A DNA stretch of 5,591 nucleotides from Sphingomonadales bacterium (GCA_018067055.1 JAGPVK010000210.1:1-5591), one strand, 5' to 3'. Shown: positions 1-5,465, numbered from the stretch's first letter. Numbers and translations are program-made. Notes: generated by a model from the sequence alone, not told the origin.

Positions 1-60
1 ACAGGCTCAGGACTAACGGTATTATGGGAATTGCCCTATTCTCGTTAGGGGTGAGCCTGT
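1..60. repeat. Inverted pair of REP-like units (sphingomonad-type palindrome)
   Basis: ACAGGCTCA at 1-9 is the exact reverse complement of TGAGCCTGT at 52-60. CTAACG at 13-18 pairs with CGTTAG at 43-48, and an apical stem pairs 24-28 with 35-39 including one G-U pair. Together they form a three-tier hairpin broken by small internal loops. The outer arms belong to the CCTGAGCCTGTCGAA type of intergenic repeat that I remember from sphingomonad genomes, here as two copies facing each other. The right copy continues into CGAA after base 60. The left copy is cut by the window edge, so the true element is probably longer. Confidence 0.7.
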
Positions 61-166
61 CGAATCCCGCCTCGCCTCTAAAGGTGCGGATGGCCTTTTG
101 CGGAAAAACGCCCGTGGACAGTCTCGGGACTGAGGGTTTTAACCGCTCCCTACGACCATGACCCAA
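61..166. other. Gene-free stretch downstream of the MFS gene
   Basis: I see no convincing coding region here. It contains a short perfect hairpin, CAGTC-TCGG-GACTG, at 119-132. Read on the minus strand, this hairpin follows the MFS stop codon and is followed about ten bases later by a run of five T (the AAAAA at 104-108 on the plus strand). This could be a weak terminator for the minus-strand operon, but the stem is only 5 bp and the T-run is not adjacent. Confidence 0.35.
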
Positions 167-1405
167 CTACTTCCGGTCCTGCCCGCCAGCCAGCACCCCG
201 GTTTCCGGAGTCGAATTGCGCGCCTGAGGGATATTCTGAAAGCTCCCCTTGTCCGCCATGTCCGGCTTTTCCCGCTGCAGGATACGCCAGATCGAGAACA
301 GCAGGATCAGCAGATGGGCACCCATCATGGTCACGAACAGCGCCAGCGGGCCGGAGAGCGTGATCGCAAGGCCGCCGATAAACGGCCCGATGATCGAACC
401 GATCCCGAACACCAGCAGTAGCCCGCCGCTGGTGGTGATATAGTCCCCCGGTCTGGCATGGTCATTGGCATGCGCGACGACGATCGGATACATCGCGTAG
501 ATCATCGCGCCCAGCGCCGCGCCAAGCAGAAGATTGGCATTGGCCGTCTCCGGCTGCATGAACAGGAAACCGCTGCCCGCGGCGATCGCGATCAGCGCCG
601 TCAGCACCAGCACCTTGCGCCGGTCGAACCGGTCCGAAGCCCTGCCCACCGGGATCTGGGCGGCGGCGCCCGCCAGGATCGGCAGGCTGCTGAACAGGAC
701 AATAGTGGTCAGGTCGAGGCCGATTCGCTGGGCATAGACCGGCGCCAGTGCCGCAAACCCGCCATTGGAAATACCGATCATCAATACGGCAAACACCGCA
801 ACCGGCGAATTCTGCCAGAGCTGCAATAGCTTGAGCTTCACTTCGAACAGCGGCGCCGGCGCCCGCCGCGTGCTGATCGCCGTGGGAATCAGCGCAAGGC
901 AATAGAAGATCGCGCCCAGCATGAAATACCAGGCGGTCGACACATCCGCACCGATCAACAGCAATTGTCCGCCCGTGGACCCTGCCAGGTTAATCATTGT
1001 ATAGGTGCCGAATACCTGGCCCCGTATCGAGGAATCCACTTCCTCGTTGAGCCAGCTTTCGACGATCATCGCCGCGCCCGCAAAGCAGAAGCCGGAAATG
1101 CCGCGCAGCGGAATCCAGACCCACGGGCTCGGGAACATGGCCGACAGCAGGATCACGATCGCGGCCGTCGCGGCCAGCACGCTGAACACTCGGATATGCC
1201 CGGCGCCTGCAACCAGAACCGGCGTGTAGATGCAACCCAGCACATAGCCGGCGGCCCAGCCGGTGCCGAGCAGACCAAGAGAAAAGGCGCTGAAACCCTC
1301 GCTCAATCCGCGGATCGGGAGAATCAGGCCGTTGATTCCGCCAGCGATCAGCAGGAACAGGGAACCGAGCAACAGCGCGCTTAGAGGAAAGAGTCTGCGG
1401 GTCAT
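167..1405 (-). CDS. MFS transporter, YcaD-like
   Basis: A 412-residue integral inner-membrane protein of the major facilitator superfamily, with roughly twelve hydrophobic segments in two halves separated by a polar loop near residues 178-200. The segment around 99-120 (PLRGISGFCFAG, then VESWLN) followed by RGQVFGTY at 128-135 resembles the YcaD subgroup. GRASDRFDRR at 254-263 is the MFS motif A in the second half. The last 35 residues are a polar cytoplasmic tail. An upstream ATG at 1477 would add 24 polar residues that do not look like an MFS N-terminus. I prefer the ATG at 1405, where the first helix begins soon after MTRR, although neither start has a strong ribosome-binding site (AGGA lies very close to 1405). 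It follows the DUF1989 gene on the same strand after 135 bases. That suggests export or import of a compound handled by that pair, but the substrate cannot be read from sequence. Confidence 0.88.
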   Translation of the reverse strand: MTRRLFPLSALLLGSLFLLIAGGINGLILPIRGLSEGFSAFSLGLLGTGWAAGYVLGCIYTPVLVAGAGHIRVFSVLAATAAIVILLSAMFPSPWVWIPLRGISGFCFAGAAMIVESWLNEEVDSSIRGQVFGTYTMINLAGSTGGQLLLIGADVSTAWYFMLGAIFYCLALIPTAISTRRAPAPLFEVKLKLLQLWQNSPVAVFAVLMIGISNGGFAALAPVYAQRIGLDLTTIVLFSSLPILAGAAAQIPVGRASDRFDRRKVLVLTALIAIAAGSGFLFMQPETANANLLLGAALGAMIYAMYPIVVAHANDHARPGDYITTSGGLLLVFGIGSIIGPFIGGLAITLSGPLALFVTMMGAHLLILLFSIWRILQREKPDMADKGSFQNIPQARNSTPETGVLAGGQDRK

Positions 1406-1540
1406 GTCCTGTTGCGCTATACCCGCCAGCCGTGCTGCTGTCGAACACCGCCTGCCGTCCACAGGCTCTGTCTGCATCAGAAAAGAGACGCTTCGGCGAA
1501 CTCGAAACCCGCAGGGAACCGCAAGCGGTCGATTCCAGGT

Positions 1541-2158
1541 TCAGACCGGTGGTTGGATATGCTCCGTCCCATTCGGCAGCACCCGATAATCAATCGGCTT
1601 GAACGTCCCGCCATTGGATGCGTAAGCCGAACAAGCAGTCAGACCGATTACCAGATCCATCTCCGCCTGCAGCCTGAGACGGTCACCAGACTTGCTGGTC
1701 GGCGGTAGCACTTCGATTTTTCCGGTCGCCTGATCCACCGGCACATTCATGAACACATTGAATGCACAGGGAATTGCGTCCTTTTCGACACCAAACGGCG
1801 CCAGCGCTGCTGCCAGATTGCCGAAACAGCCGCGGTGCACCGGCTTGTCAGGATAAAAATGCCGAAACGTATCCTCGCTGCACGGAGTCAGCAGGAAATC
1901 ATGCGATCCCACCGTATCGTCAACAATCGTCAGCATCGGGTTCGACCGGTTCGACCATAGCCGATTGCCGGTGCTCAGCCGGATGGTTTCCTCATAATCA
2001 AAGGTCCGGCCGTTCGACAGCACTTCCCGGACGTCCTCGCCATTATAGGCAAGCAGGTCGGACACCTGGCCACCATCCGGATCGATGACGTCGAGATATT
2101 CGCCCTTGTTCAGCCGGAACGCGACGCCTGAGCGCGGCGCTATGCGGAAGCTGCTCAT
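1541..2158 (-). CDS. DUF1989 / urea carboxylase-associated family protein (carboxyguanidine deiminase-like)
   Basis: A 205-residue soluble protein with the DUF1989 pattern along its whole length: DPDGGQVSDL at 26-35, DTVGSHDFLLTPCSE at 81-95, HRGCFGNL at 108-115, FNVFMNVPV at 133-141, and AEMDLVIGLTACS at 165-177. His86, Cys93, His108 and Cys111 are candidate metal or catalytic residues. The characterised relatives CgdA and CgdB (formerly urea carboxylase-associated proteins) form carboxyguanidine deiminase, which turns carboxyguanidine into allophanate. There is only one such gene here, and the window holds no guanidine/urea carboxylase or allophanate hydrolase, so that exact role is doubtful. 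A start at 2185 is possible. However, the ATG at 2158 overlaps the stop of the upstream gene as ATGA, which favours it and suggests translational coupling. A reaction on an N-hydroxylated guanidino product of its neighbour is an inference. Confidence 0.88.
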   Translation of the reverse strand: MSSFRIAPRSGVAFRLNKGEYLDVIDPDGGQVSDLLAYNGEDVREVLSNGRTFDYEETIRLSTGNRLWSNRSNPMLTIVDDTVGSHDFLLTPCSEDTFRHFYPDKPVHRGCFGNLAAALAPFGVEKDAIPCAFNVFMNVPVDQATGKIEVLPPTSKSGDRLRLQAEMDLVIGLTACSAYASNGGTFKPIDYRVLPNGTEHIQPPV

Positions 2159-2859
2159 GTGCTGCGCCGATCCTGAAACGGGCATTGCCAGTCATCGTCG
2201 ACCTTGCGACCGCTATACTGGCGCGCTTCGCTGGACTCGCCATATTTTGCCAGCATCGGGTTGATATCGCCGGCCAGCTTCTTGTCGCGGGCCAGGATGG
2301 TTTCGCGCATCTTGTCATAGGTCCCATGTTCCCGCAGCCGTTCGAACTGGTCATGCAGATTGAACACCAGCACCGGATGAGCGAAGCGGCGCGCCGGGCG
2401 GGATGCATTGGGATGCAGTCCGATGACGAAAAAGGCTTCGCCGCCGAAGCTTAGCGAGAAATGCGGATCCTTGGGGTCGGCGCTGACCCGCTTGTCATAG
2501 GTCTGGCCCAGCCAGGCATCCTTGTCCGCCAGCGACTGAATCCGGGTCCACAGCAATTCTTCAAACGCGGCCTCAGACAGATCCAGAGGTCCATCAAATA
2601 TCACGGCCAGACTGCGCAGACCGTCGCTTGATCCGCGATATTCTTTCGCCCAGCCGAGCAGTTCGCGATGGATTTCCAGGTCGTCCCAGCTGCTTTCCAG
2701 ACTATTTCCGGCGATCACCTTGAGATTGTCGAGCGCCAAAGCCGATTTCGCCCCGACGCACGGGAAATCGGGCTGCACGATCATCGATGCAAGTGCATCC
2801 TTTAGCTCTTCCAGGCGCTTGGTCCGGCAATTCCGGTCCAGCAGTTTTGACTGTTTCAT
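2155..2859 (-). CDS. YqcI/YcgG family protein, GntA-like heme-dependent N-hydroxylase
   Basis: A 234-residue soluble protein with clear YqcI/YcgG family blocks: FPCVGAKSAL at 32-41, FSLSFGGEAFFVIGLHP at 134-150, ASRPARRF at 152-159, HPVLVFNLHDQFERLR at 161-176, NPML at 200-203, SEARQYSGR at 210-218, and DWQCPF at 223-228. GntA of guanitoxin biosynthesis belongs to this family and is a heme-dependent enzyme that N-hydroxylates a guanidino group. Conserved Cys34, His149, His161, His169 and Cys226 are candidate heme or structural residues. I cannot assign the axial ligand. Its TGA overlaps the ATG of the DUF1989 gene. The annotated ATG has no recognisable ribosome-binding site, and the frame stays open upstream to a TAG near 2998 without an in-frame ATG, GTG or TTG. 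The substrate is unknown; free arginine, guanidine or a guanidino derivative are possibilities. Confidence 0.85.
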   Translation of the reverse strand: MKQSKLLDRNCRTKRLEELKDALASMIVQPDFPCVGAKSALALDNLKVIAGNSLESSWDDLEIHRELLGWAKEYRGSSDGLRSLAVIFDGPLDLSEAAFEELLWTRIQSLADKDAWLGQTYDKRVSADPKDPHFSLSFGGEAFFVIGLHPNASRPARRFAHPVLVFNLHDQFERLREHGTYDKMRETILARDKKLAGDINPMLAKYGESSEARQYSGRKVDDDWQCPFQDRRST

Positions 2860-3030
2860 GACCGTGGTTACGCACCAACGGGCGAAGCGTTCCCGGCCCG
2901 GAATCGAACGGCCATCAATAAGTGTCCGAAGCTGTTTGTCGAACGTCAGAATGGGGACACCTTTCCTGGTAACATGCTGATCCGGCAGGACCGGCTATAG
3001 TCCAATATTACAACAATGGGCACGCCAAAT
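2860..3030. other. soxR to GntA-like intergenic region
   Basis: This 171-base gap lies between two genes on the minus strand. On that strand it contains AGGAAAGG (plus-strand 2960-2967), a good ribosome-binding match, seven bases before an ATT codon (2950-2952) in frame with the GntA-like gene. A short CCGG-based inverted repeat (2982-2994) and an AT-rich patch near 2995-3015 could belong to a promoter, but I cannot fit convincing -35 and -10 boxes. I see no SoxR box here. Whether soxR and the downstream genes share a transcript is open. Confidence 0.4.
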
Positions 3031-3474
3031 TCAGGTCCCCAACACCAGCTGCGGCCCCGGTCCTTTCAACCCGGCCCGATCCTCGGGATTGTAAAGCGCG
3101 CATTTCTTCAGGCTGAGACAGCCGCAGCCGATGCAGCCGTCGAGCCGGTCGCGGATGCGTTCCAGTTCCGCGATTCTTGCCTCGATCACCTTGCGCATCG
3201 CCTTGCTGATCCGGGTCCAGTCAGCCTGCGTCGGGGTGCGGCCATGCGGCAGTCTGGCGAGCTGACGCTCGATCTCGCCGATGCTCAGCCCCAGTTGCTG
3301 GGCGATCAGCACGAAGCTTAAGCGCCTGATGTCGGAACGCAGGAACCGCCGCTGGCCCCCGCTGGAACGGAAGGGTTCAACCAGACCTTTCTCCTCATAA
3401 AAGCGAATGGCGGAGACCGAGAGGCCAGTGCGCGCAGCCAGCGCGCCGATCGTCAGGGCTTTGGTTTCGGGCAT
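3031..3474 (-). CDS. soxR: Redox-sensitive MerR-family activator SoxR
   Basis: A 147-residue cytoplasmic regulator. The N-terminal MerR winged helix covers about 6-75 (LTIGALAARTGLSVSAIRFYEEKGL, then FRSSGGQRRFLRSDIRRL). A dimerising helix follows at about 83-112. The [2Fe-2S] cluster motif CIGCGCLSLKKC at 114-125 supplies Cys114, Cys117, Cys119 and Cys125, the same spacing as the four cluster cysteines of E. coli SoxR. Oxidation of the cluster by redox-cycling compounds, or its nitrosylation, switches the bound protein to an activator that untwists promoters with overlong spacers. The ATG at 3474 is preceded by GGAG nine bases upstream. A SoxR box lies about 200 bases away, in front of the divergent VOC genes, and no soxS-like gene is present. 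This suggests direct control of target genes, as in other non-enteric bacteria. Confidence 0.96.
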   Translation of the reverse strand: MPETKALTIGALAARTGLSVSAIRFYEEKGLVEPFRSSGGQRRFLRSDIRRLSFVLIAQQLGLSIGEIERQLARLPHGRTPTQADWTRISKAMRKVIEARIAELERIRDRLDGCIGCGCLSLKKCALYNPEDRAGLKGPGPQLVLGT

Positions 3475-3495
3475 ATTTCAAGTCTCCGTTTGCCT

Positions 3496-3520
3496 GTGCT
3501 CCGCACTTGATGCGGAGCAC
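3496..3520. repeat. Perfect 10-bp palindrome next to the soxR start
   Basis: GTGCTCCGCA at 3496-3505 and TGCGGAGCAC at 3511-3520 are exact reverse complements around a five-base CTTGA loop. It lies 21 bases upstream of the soxR start codon, so it is probably in the soxR leader or overlaps its promoter. The ACTTGAT core within a GC-rich stem is a form I associate with alphaproteobacterial intergenic repeats. No T-run follows on either side, so it is not a standard terminator. Confidence 0.75.
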
Positions 3521-3538
3521 GCGGTTGCCGCACCTGTT

Positions 3539-3656
3539 CCCCGGCGAAGGCCGGGGCCCATCTCCAGAAATCTCGACGGGGCGCGCTGGCAGTTTTCTCT
3601 AACTGCCCTAACACCCAGACGTTTCTCCACGAGATGGACTCCCGCCTGCGCGGGAG
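3539..3656. repeat. Inverted REP-like doublet (BIME-type element)
   Basis: There are two hairpin units facing each other. The left stem is CCCCGGC (3539-3545), GAAG loop, GCCGGGG (3550-3556), followed by CCATCTC (3558-3564). The right unit begins with GAGATGG (3631-3637), the reverse complement of CCATCTC, followed by CTCCCGC (3639-3645), CTGC loop, GCGGGAG (3650-3656). Between them GGCAGTT (3588-3594) pairs with AACTGCC (3601-3607). The whole element can fold as one long imperfect cruciform. It resembles paired REP elements of other bacteria. No coding capacity and no transposase are seen. Confidence 0.75.
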
Positions 3657-3671
3657 CACTGAAATAATCTC

Positions 3672-3702
3672 TTGACCTCAACTTAGCTTGAGGTTGTACG
3701 AA
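3672..3702 (+). promoter_or_regulatory. SoxR-dependent promoter with SoxR box
   Basis: CCTCAACTTAGCTTGAGG at 3676-3693 matches the E. coli soxS operator CCTCAAGTTAACTTGAGG at 16 of 18 positions and keeps both CCTCAA/TTGAGG arms. It overlaps a -35 element TTGACC (3672-3677). A candidate -10, TACGAA (3697-3702), lies exactly 19 bases downstream. The overlong 19-base spacer is the hallmark of MerR/SoxR-activated promoters. It points to the VOC pair starting at 3809, leaving a leader of roughly 100 bases. Confidence 0.88.
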
Positions 3703-3723
3703 TCGCAAGCATGGAGAATTGAC

Positions 3724-3751
3724 GGGCTCAAAAAGCCGCCTGCAAAGCGGC
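3724..3751 (+). other. Small hairpins in the VOC mRNA leader
   Basis: GCCGC (3735-3739) pairs with GCGGC (3747-3751) across a seven-base loop. An alternative stem pairs GGCT (3725-3728) with AGCC (3734-3737). The two share bases, so they are mutually exclusive. They lie between the predicted transcription start and the ribosome-binding site. Any role in translation or RNA stability is unproven. Confidence 0.35.
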
Positions 3752-3808
3752 AAACATGCTTCCAGTTCTTCCGATAGAATGATGCCGATATTGTGAGGAA
3801 AACAGAAT

Positions 3809-4210
3809 ATGATACTCAACCAGGTCACCGTCGGGTGCCTCGACTATGATCAATCACTCGCCTTTTATCAAAGGCTTGGCCTCACCCAGATCGTCGACTC
3901 ACCGCCGCAATATGCGCGGTTCGAGACACCGACCGGCGAGACCTTCTCGATCCACGCGGTGGAACAGATCGGAGCGGTTTCGACCATGATCTATTTCGAA
4001 TGCGAAGAATTGGACACAAAAGTAGCGGAACTGAAATCCGAAGGCATCGCCTTCGACACCCAGCCCATCGATCAGAGCTGGGGCTGGCGCGAAGCGCGGC
4101 TCCGCGACCCGGCGGGCAATCCGCTCTGCCTGTTTTACGGCGGCGACAACCGCCGCTTCCCGCCCTGGCGCATCAACCAATCAACAACGGAGAAAGGTAA
4201 TGAAAAATGA
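3809..4210 (+). CDS. VOC family protein (glyoxalase/bleomycin-resistance fold), first of pair
   Basis: A 133-residue cytoplasmic protein with the paired beta-alpha-beta-beta-beta modules of the VOC superfamily. Module one starts at LNQVTV (3-8) with helix SLAFYQRLGL. Module two starts near MIYFECEELD (60-69) and ends with LRDPAGNPLCLFYGG (98-112). At the usual metal positions I see Gln5, His49 or nearby, and Glu64. The last beta-strand, which in DPDGNxIEL-type members carries a glutamate, reads NPLCLF with Cys107 instead, so metal binding may be altered or lost. The start is well supported: GAGGAA (3795-3800) lies eight bases upstream. The SoxR box upstream makes induction by redox stress likely. 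Its stop overlaps the next start as ATGA. The substrate is unknown; detoxification of a reactive compound is a reasonable guess. Confidence 0.88.
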   Translation: MILNQVTVGCLDYDQSLAFYQRLGLTQIVDSPPQYARFETPTGETFSIHAVEQIGAVSTMIYFECEELDTKVAELKSEGIAFDTQPIDQSWGWREARLRDPAGNPLCLFYGGDNRRFPPWRINQSTTEKGNEK

Positions 4211-4587
4211 CCAACGGAAAACTGGAGCACGTCAACATAACGGTCAGCGACCCGCAACAGAGCGCCGACCTGCTGCGCGATCTGTTTGGCTGGCATATCC
4301 GGTGGGAGGGGCCATCAATGTTGGGTGGCCATACGATCCACATCGGGACGGATGACGACTATATCGCGCTCTACACCAACCCCGACGTTCAGGCGGCGGA
4401 CCCAAAGTTCAACAAGGGCGAACCGTTGAACCATATCGGCGTGACGGTCGATGATCTCGATGCGGTCGAGGCCAGGGTCGTCGCGGCTGGGCTGGAGCCA
4501 TTCAACCATGGCGATTACGATCCCGGTCGGCGCTTCTATTTCTTCGACTGGAACCGGATCGAGTGGGAAGTGGTGAGCTACAACTAG
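4207..4587 (+). CDS. VOC family protein, second of pair
   Basis: A 126-residue VOC-fold protein. Module one starts at LEHVNITV (6-13) with His8 at the usual first metal position, then helix QQSADLLRDLFGW. Module two starts at LNHIGVTVDDLD (74-85) with His76, and ends in IEWEVVSY (118-125) with Glu119 or Glu121 at the last metal position. The ligand set is thus more complete than in its partner, which suggests a metal-dependent enzyme or binding protein. The ATG at 4207 overlaps the preceding stop by four bases, indicating translational coupling and probably coordinated expression under SoxR. The two proteins are clearly different in sequence, so this is not a recent tandem duplication. Chemistry within VOC (isomerase, dioxygenase, thiol transferase, drug binding) cannot be chosen from the sequence. 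Confidence 0.9.
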   Translation: MTNGKLEHVNITVSDPQQSADLLRDLFGWHIRWEGPSMLGGHTIHIGTDDDYIALYTNPDVQAADPKFNKGEPLNHIGVTVDDLDAVEARVVAAGLEPFNHGDYDPGRRFYFFDWNRIEWEVVSYN

Positions 4588-4588
4588 C

Positions 4589-5368
4589 TCATTTCTTCAC
4601 CCGCCAGTCCTTCGCATAGGTCGATTCTTCGGTATATTTGCGGTGGCTGGCGGCTTCCTGCTCGGCGCGTTCCGCCTCGGTGGAGGCGCGCGCGACGCTT
4701 TGCTTGACCATCGCATCGCGGCGGATCGGCAGCAATTGGGCGATCGGGGTTCCGGCGGGCAGGAAATGATCCCCCGTCGGCCCGGTCCAGGCAAAGGGCA
4801 GATTGACCAGCGCGTCAAACCGGTCGCAATCGACGAAGCCGGAGAAGCAGGTGAACGGCAGGTCCGGCCGGCTGAGCGGCTGGGTGAACAGCACCGAATA
4901 GCCGGGCGGCACCTTGATCCGCCACGGATTGATGAATTTCAGCGGCATCACGCTTTCGAATGGCGGCTGCGGTGCCCCGATCTGCGCCGGGTGATGCTGT
5001 TCGATCGGCTGGAACGGCACATCCGGCGCCCAGCCCATCTGGATCGATACCCGGTCTTCCGGAATCCGCAGCTGCACATCGAACGGCAGCGGCAGAACAA
5101 AGCCAAGCGAAAAGGCGTCGGTCATCGGCAGGCAGGCCTTGGCGGTCAGCCCCGGCAAGCCATGCGCATCCGGCACGCCCATTTCCCGCTCGAGCCGCTT
5201 GAACCAGTCCGGCGCAAAGCGGATCGCCCGTTCCGGCGGCGGGATACGGCCTGCAAGCACGGGATCGCAGAGAAATTCTATCACCGGGCTTTCAGCCGGC
5301 GAGCCCGTGATCCCGGCTGCTGTGCCGGACGATTGCTGATAGTTGAAGCTGACTTTATAGTCGGTCAA
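4589..5368 (-). CDS. Conserved protein of unknown function, DUF6065-like
   Basis: A 259-residue soluble protein without signal peptide or membrane segment. Features in order are IPPP and APDWFKRL (42-59), KACLPMTDAFSLGFVLPLP (77-95), NPWRIKVPPGYSVLF (147-161), GTPIAQLLPIRRD (206-218), and a charged Ala/Glu/Lys tail (220-259) likely to be helical. This block order resembles the DUF6065 family, which I remember from tailed phages as well as bacteria. I recall it by pattern, and the function is unknown. The frame has no upstream ATG before an in-frame TGA. The start is a TTG at 5368 with GAGGG seven bases upstream. Its stop is one base from the convergent second VOC gene. Nothing in the sequence ties it to the SoxR or guanidino genes. 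Confidence 0.8.
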   Translation of the reverse strand: MTDYKVSFNYQQSSGTAAGITGSPAESPVIEFLCDPVLAGRIPPPERAIRFAPDWFKRLEREMGVPDAHGLPGLTAKACLPMTDAFSLGFVLPLPFDVQLRIPEDRVSIQMGWAPDVPFQPIEQHHPAQIGAPQPPFESVMPLKFINPWRIKVPPGYSVLFTQPLSRPDLPFTCFSGFVDCDRFDALVNLPFAWTGPTGDHFLPAGTPIAQLLPIRRDAMVKQSVARASTEAERAEQEAASHRKYTEESTYAKDWRVKK

Positions 5369-5373
5369 TCGCT

Positions 5374-5382
5374 TGCCCTCGC
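5374..5382 (-). promoter_or_regulatory. Ribosome-binding site deciding the TTG start
   Basis: On the minus strand GAGGG precedes the TTG codon by seven bases (CAAGCGA). No ATG or GTG lies between the in-frame upstream TGA and this TTG, so this site supports the unusual start. Confidence 0.55.
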
Positions 5383-5387
5383 GCTCG

Positions 5388-5408
5388 ATCCTGAAACGGG
5401 ATCAGGAT
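5388..5408. repeat. 7-bp stem hairpin upstream of the DUF6065-like gene
   Basis: ATCCTGA (5388-5394) and TCAGGAT (5402-5408) are exact reverse complements with a seven-base loop. On the minus strand this sits just upstream of the GAGGG ribosome-binding site, in the mRNA leader. No T-run follows. Confidence 0.45.
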
Positions 5409-5465
5409 GCCATCGGCTCAATCAACCGTTCTGCCAGGAAAAATGCAAGACAAACTTGGTCATCC

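Larger units (their letters stand above)
3475..3808. other. Divergent intergenic region between soxR and the VOC operon
   Basis: This 334-base stretch contains no believable gene. From left to right it holds the soxR ribosome-binding site, a 10-bp perfect palindrome (3496-3520), an inverted REP-like pair (3539-3656), the SoxR-controlled promoter (3672-3702), and a leader of about 100 bases with a small hairpin before the first VOC gene. Confidence 0.8.

Noticed and set aside
119..132. Strong rho-independent terminator for the MFS gene
   Set aside because: The stem is only 5 bp and the T-run is about ten bases away, so only a weak possibility is recorded.
61..160. tRNA or other structured RNA gene
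   Set aside because: I could not fold a cloverleaf or find a TTC-type T-arm on either strand.
1478..2158. Possible longer N-termini for the MFS (1477) and DUF1989 (2185) proteins
   Set aside because: The MFS extension is polar and unlike the family start. The DUF1989 extension lies inside the upstream gene, while the ATGA overlap points to 2158.
2168..2182. The 15-mer CGATCCTGAAACGGG occurs here and again at 5386-5400
   Set aside because: The first copy is inside the GntA-like coding end and the second is in a gene leader. The flanks do not match further, so chance is the simplest explanation.
3478..3828. Open frames on both strands across the REP region
   Set aside because: They run through palindromic repeats and a promoter, have no ribosome-binding site and no protein-like pattern.
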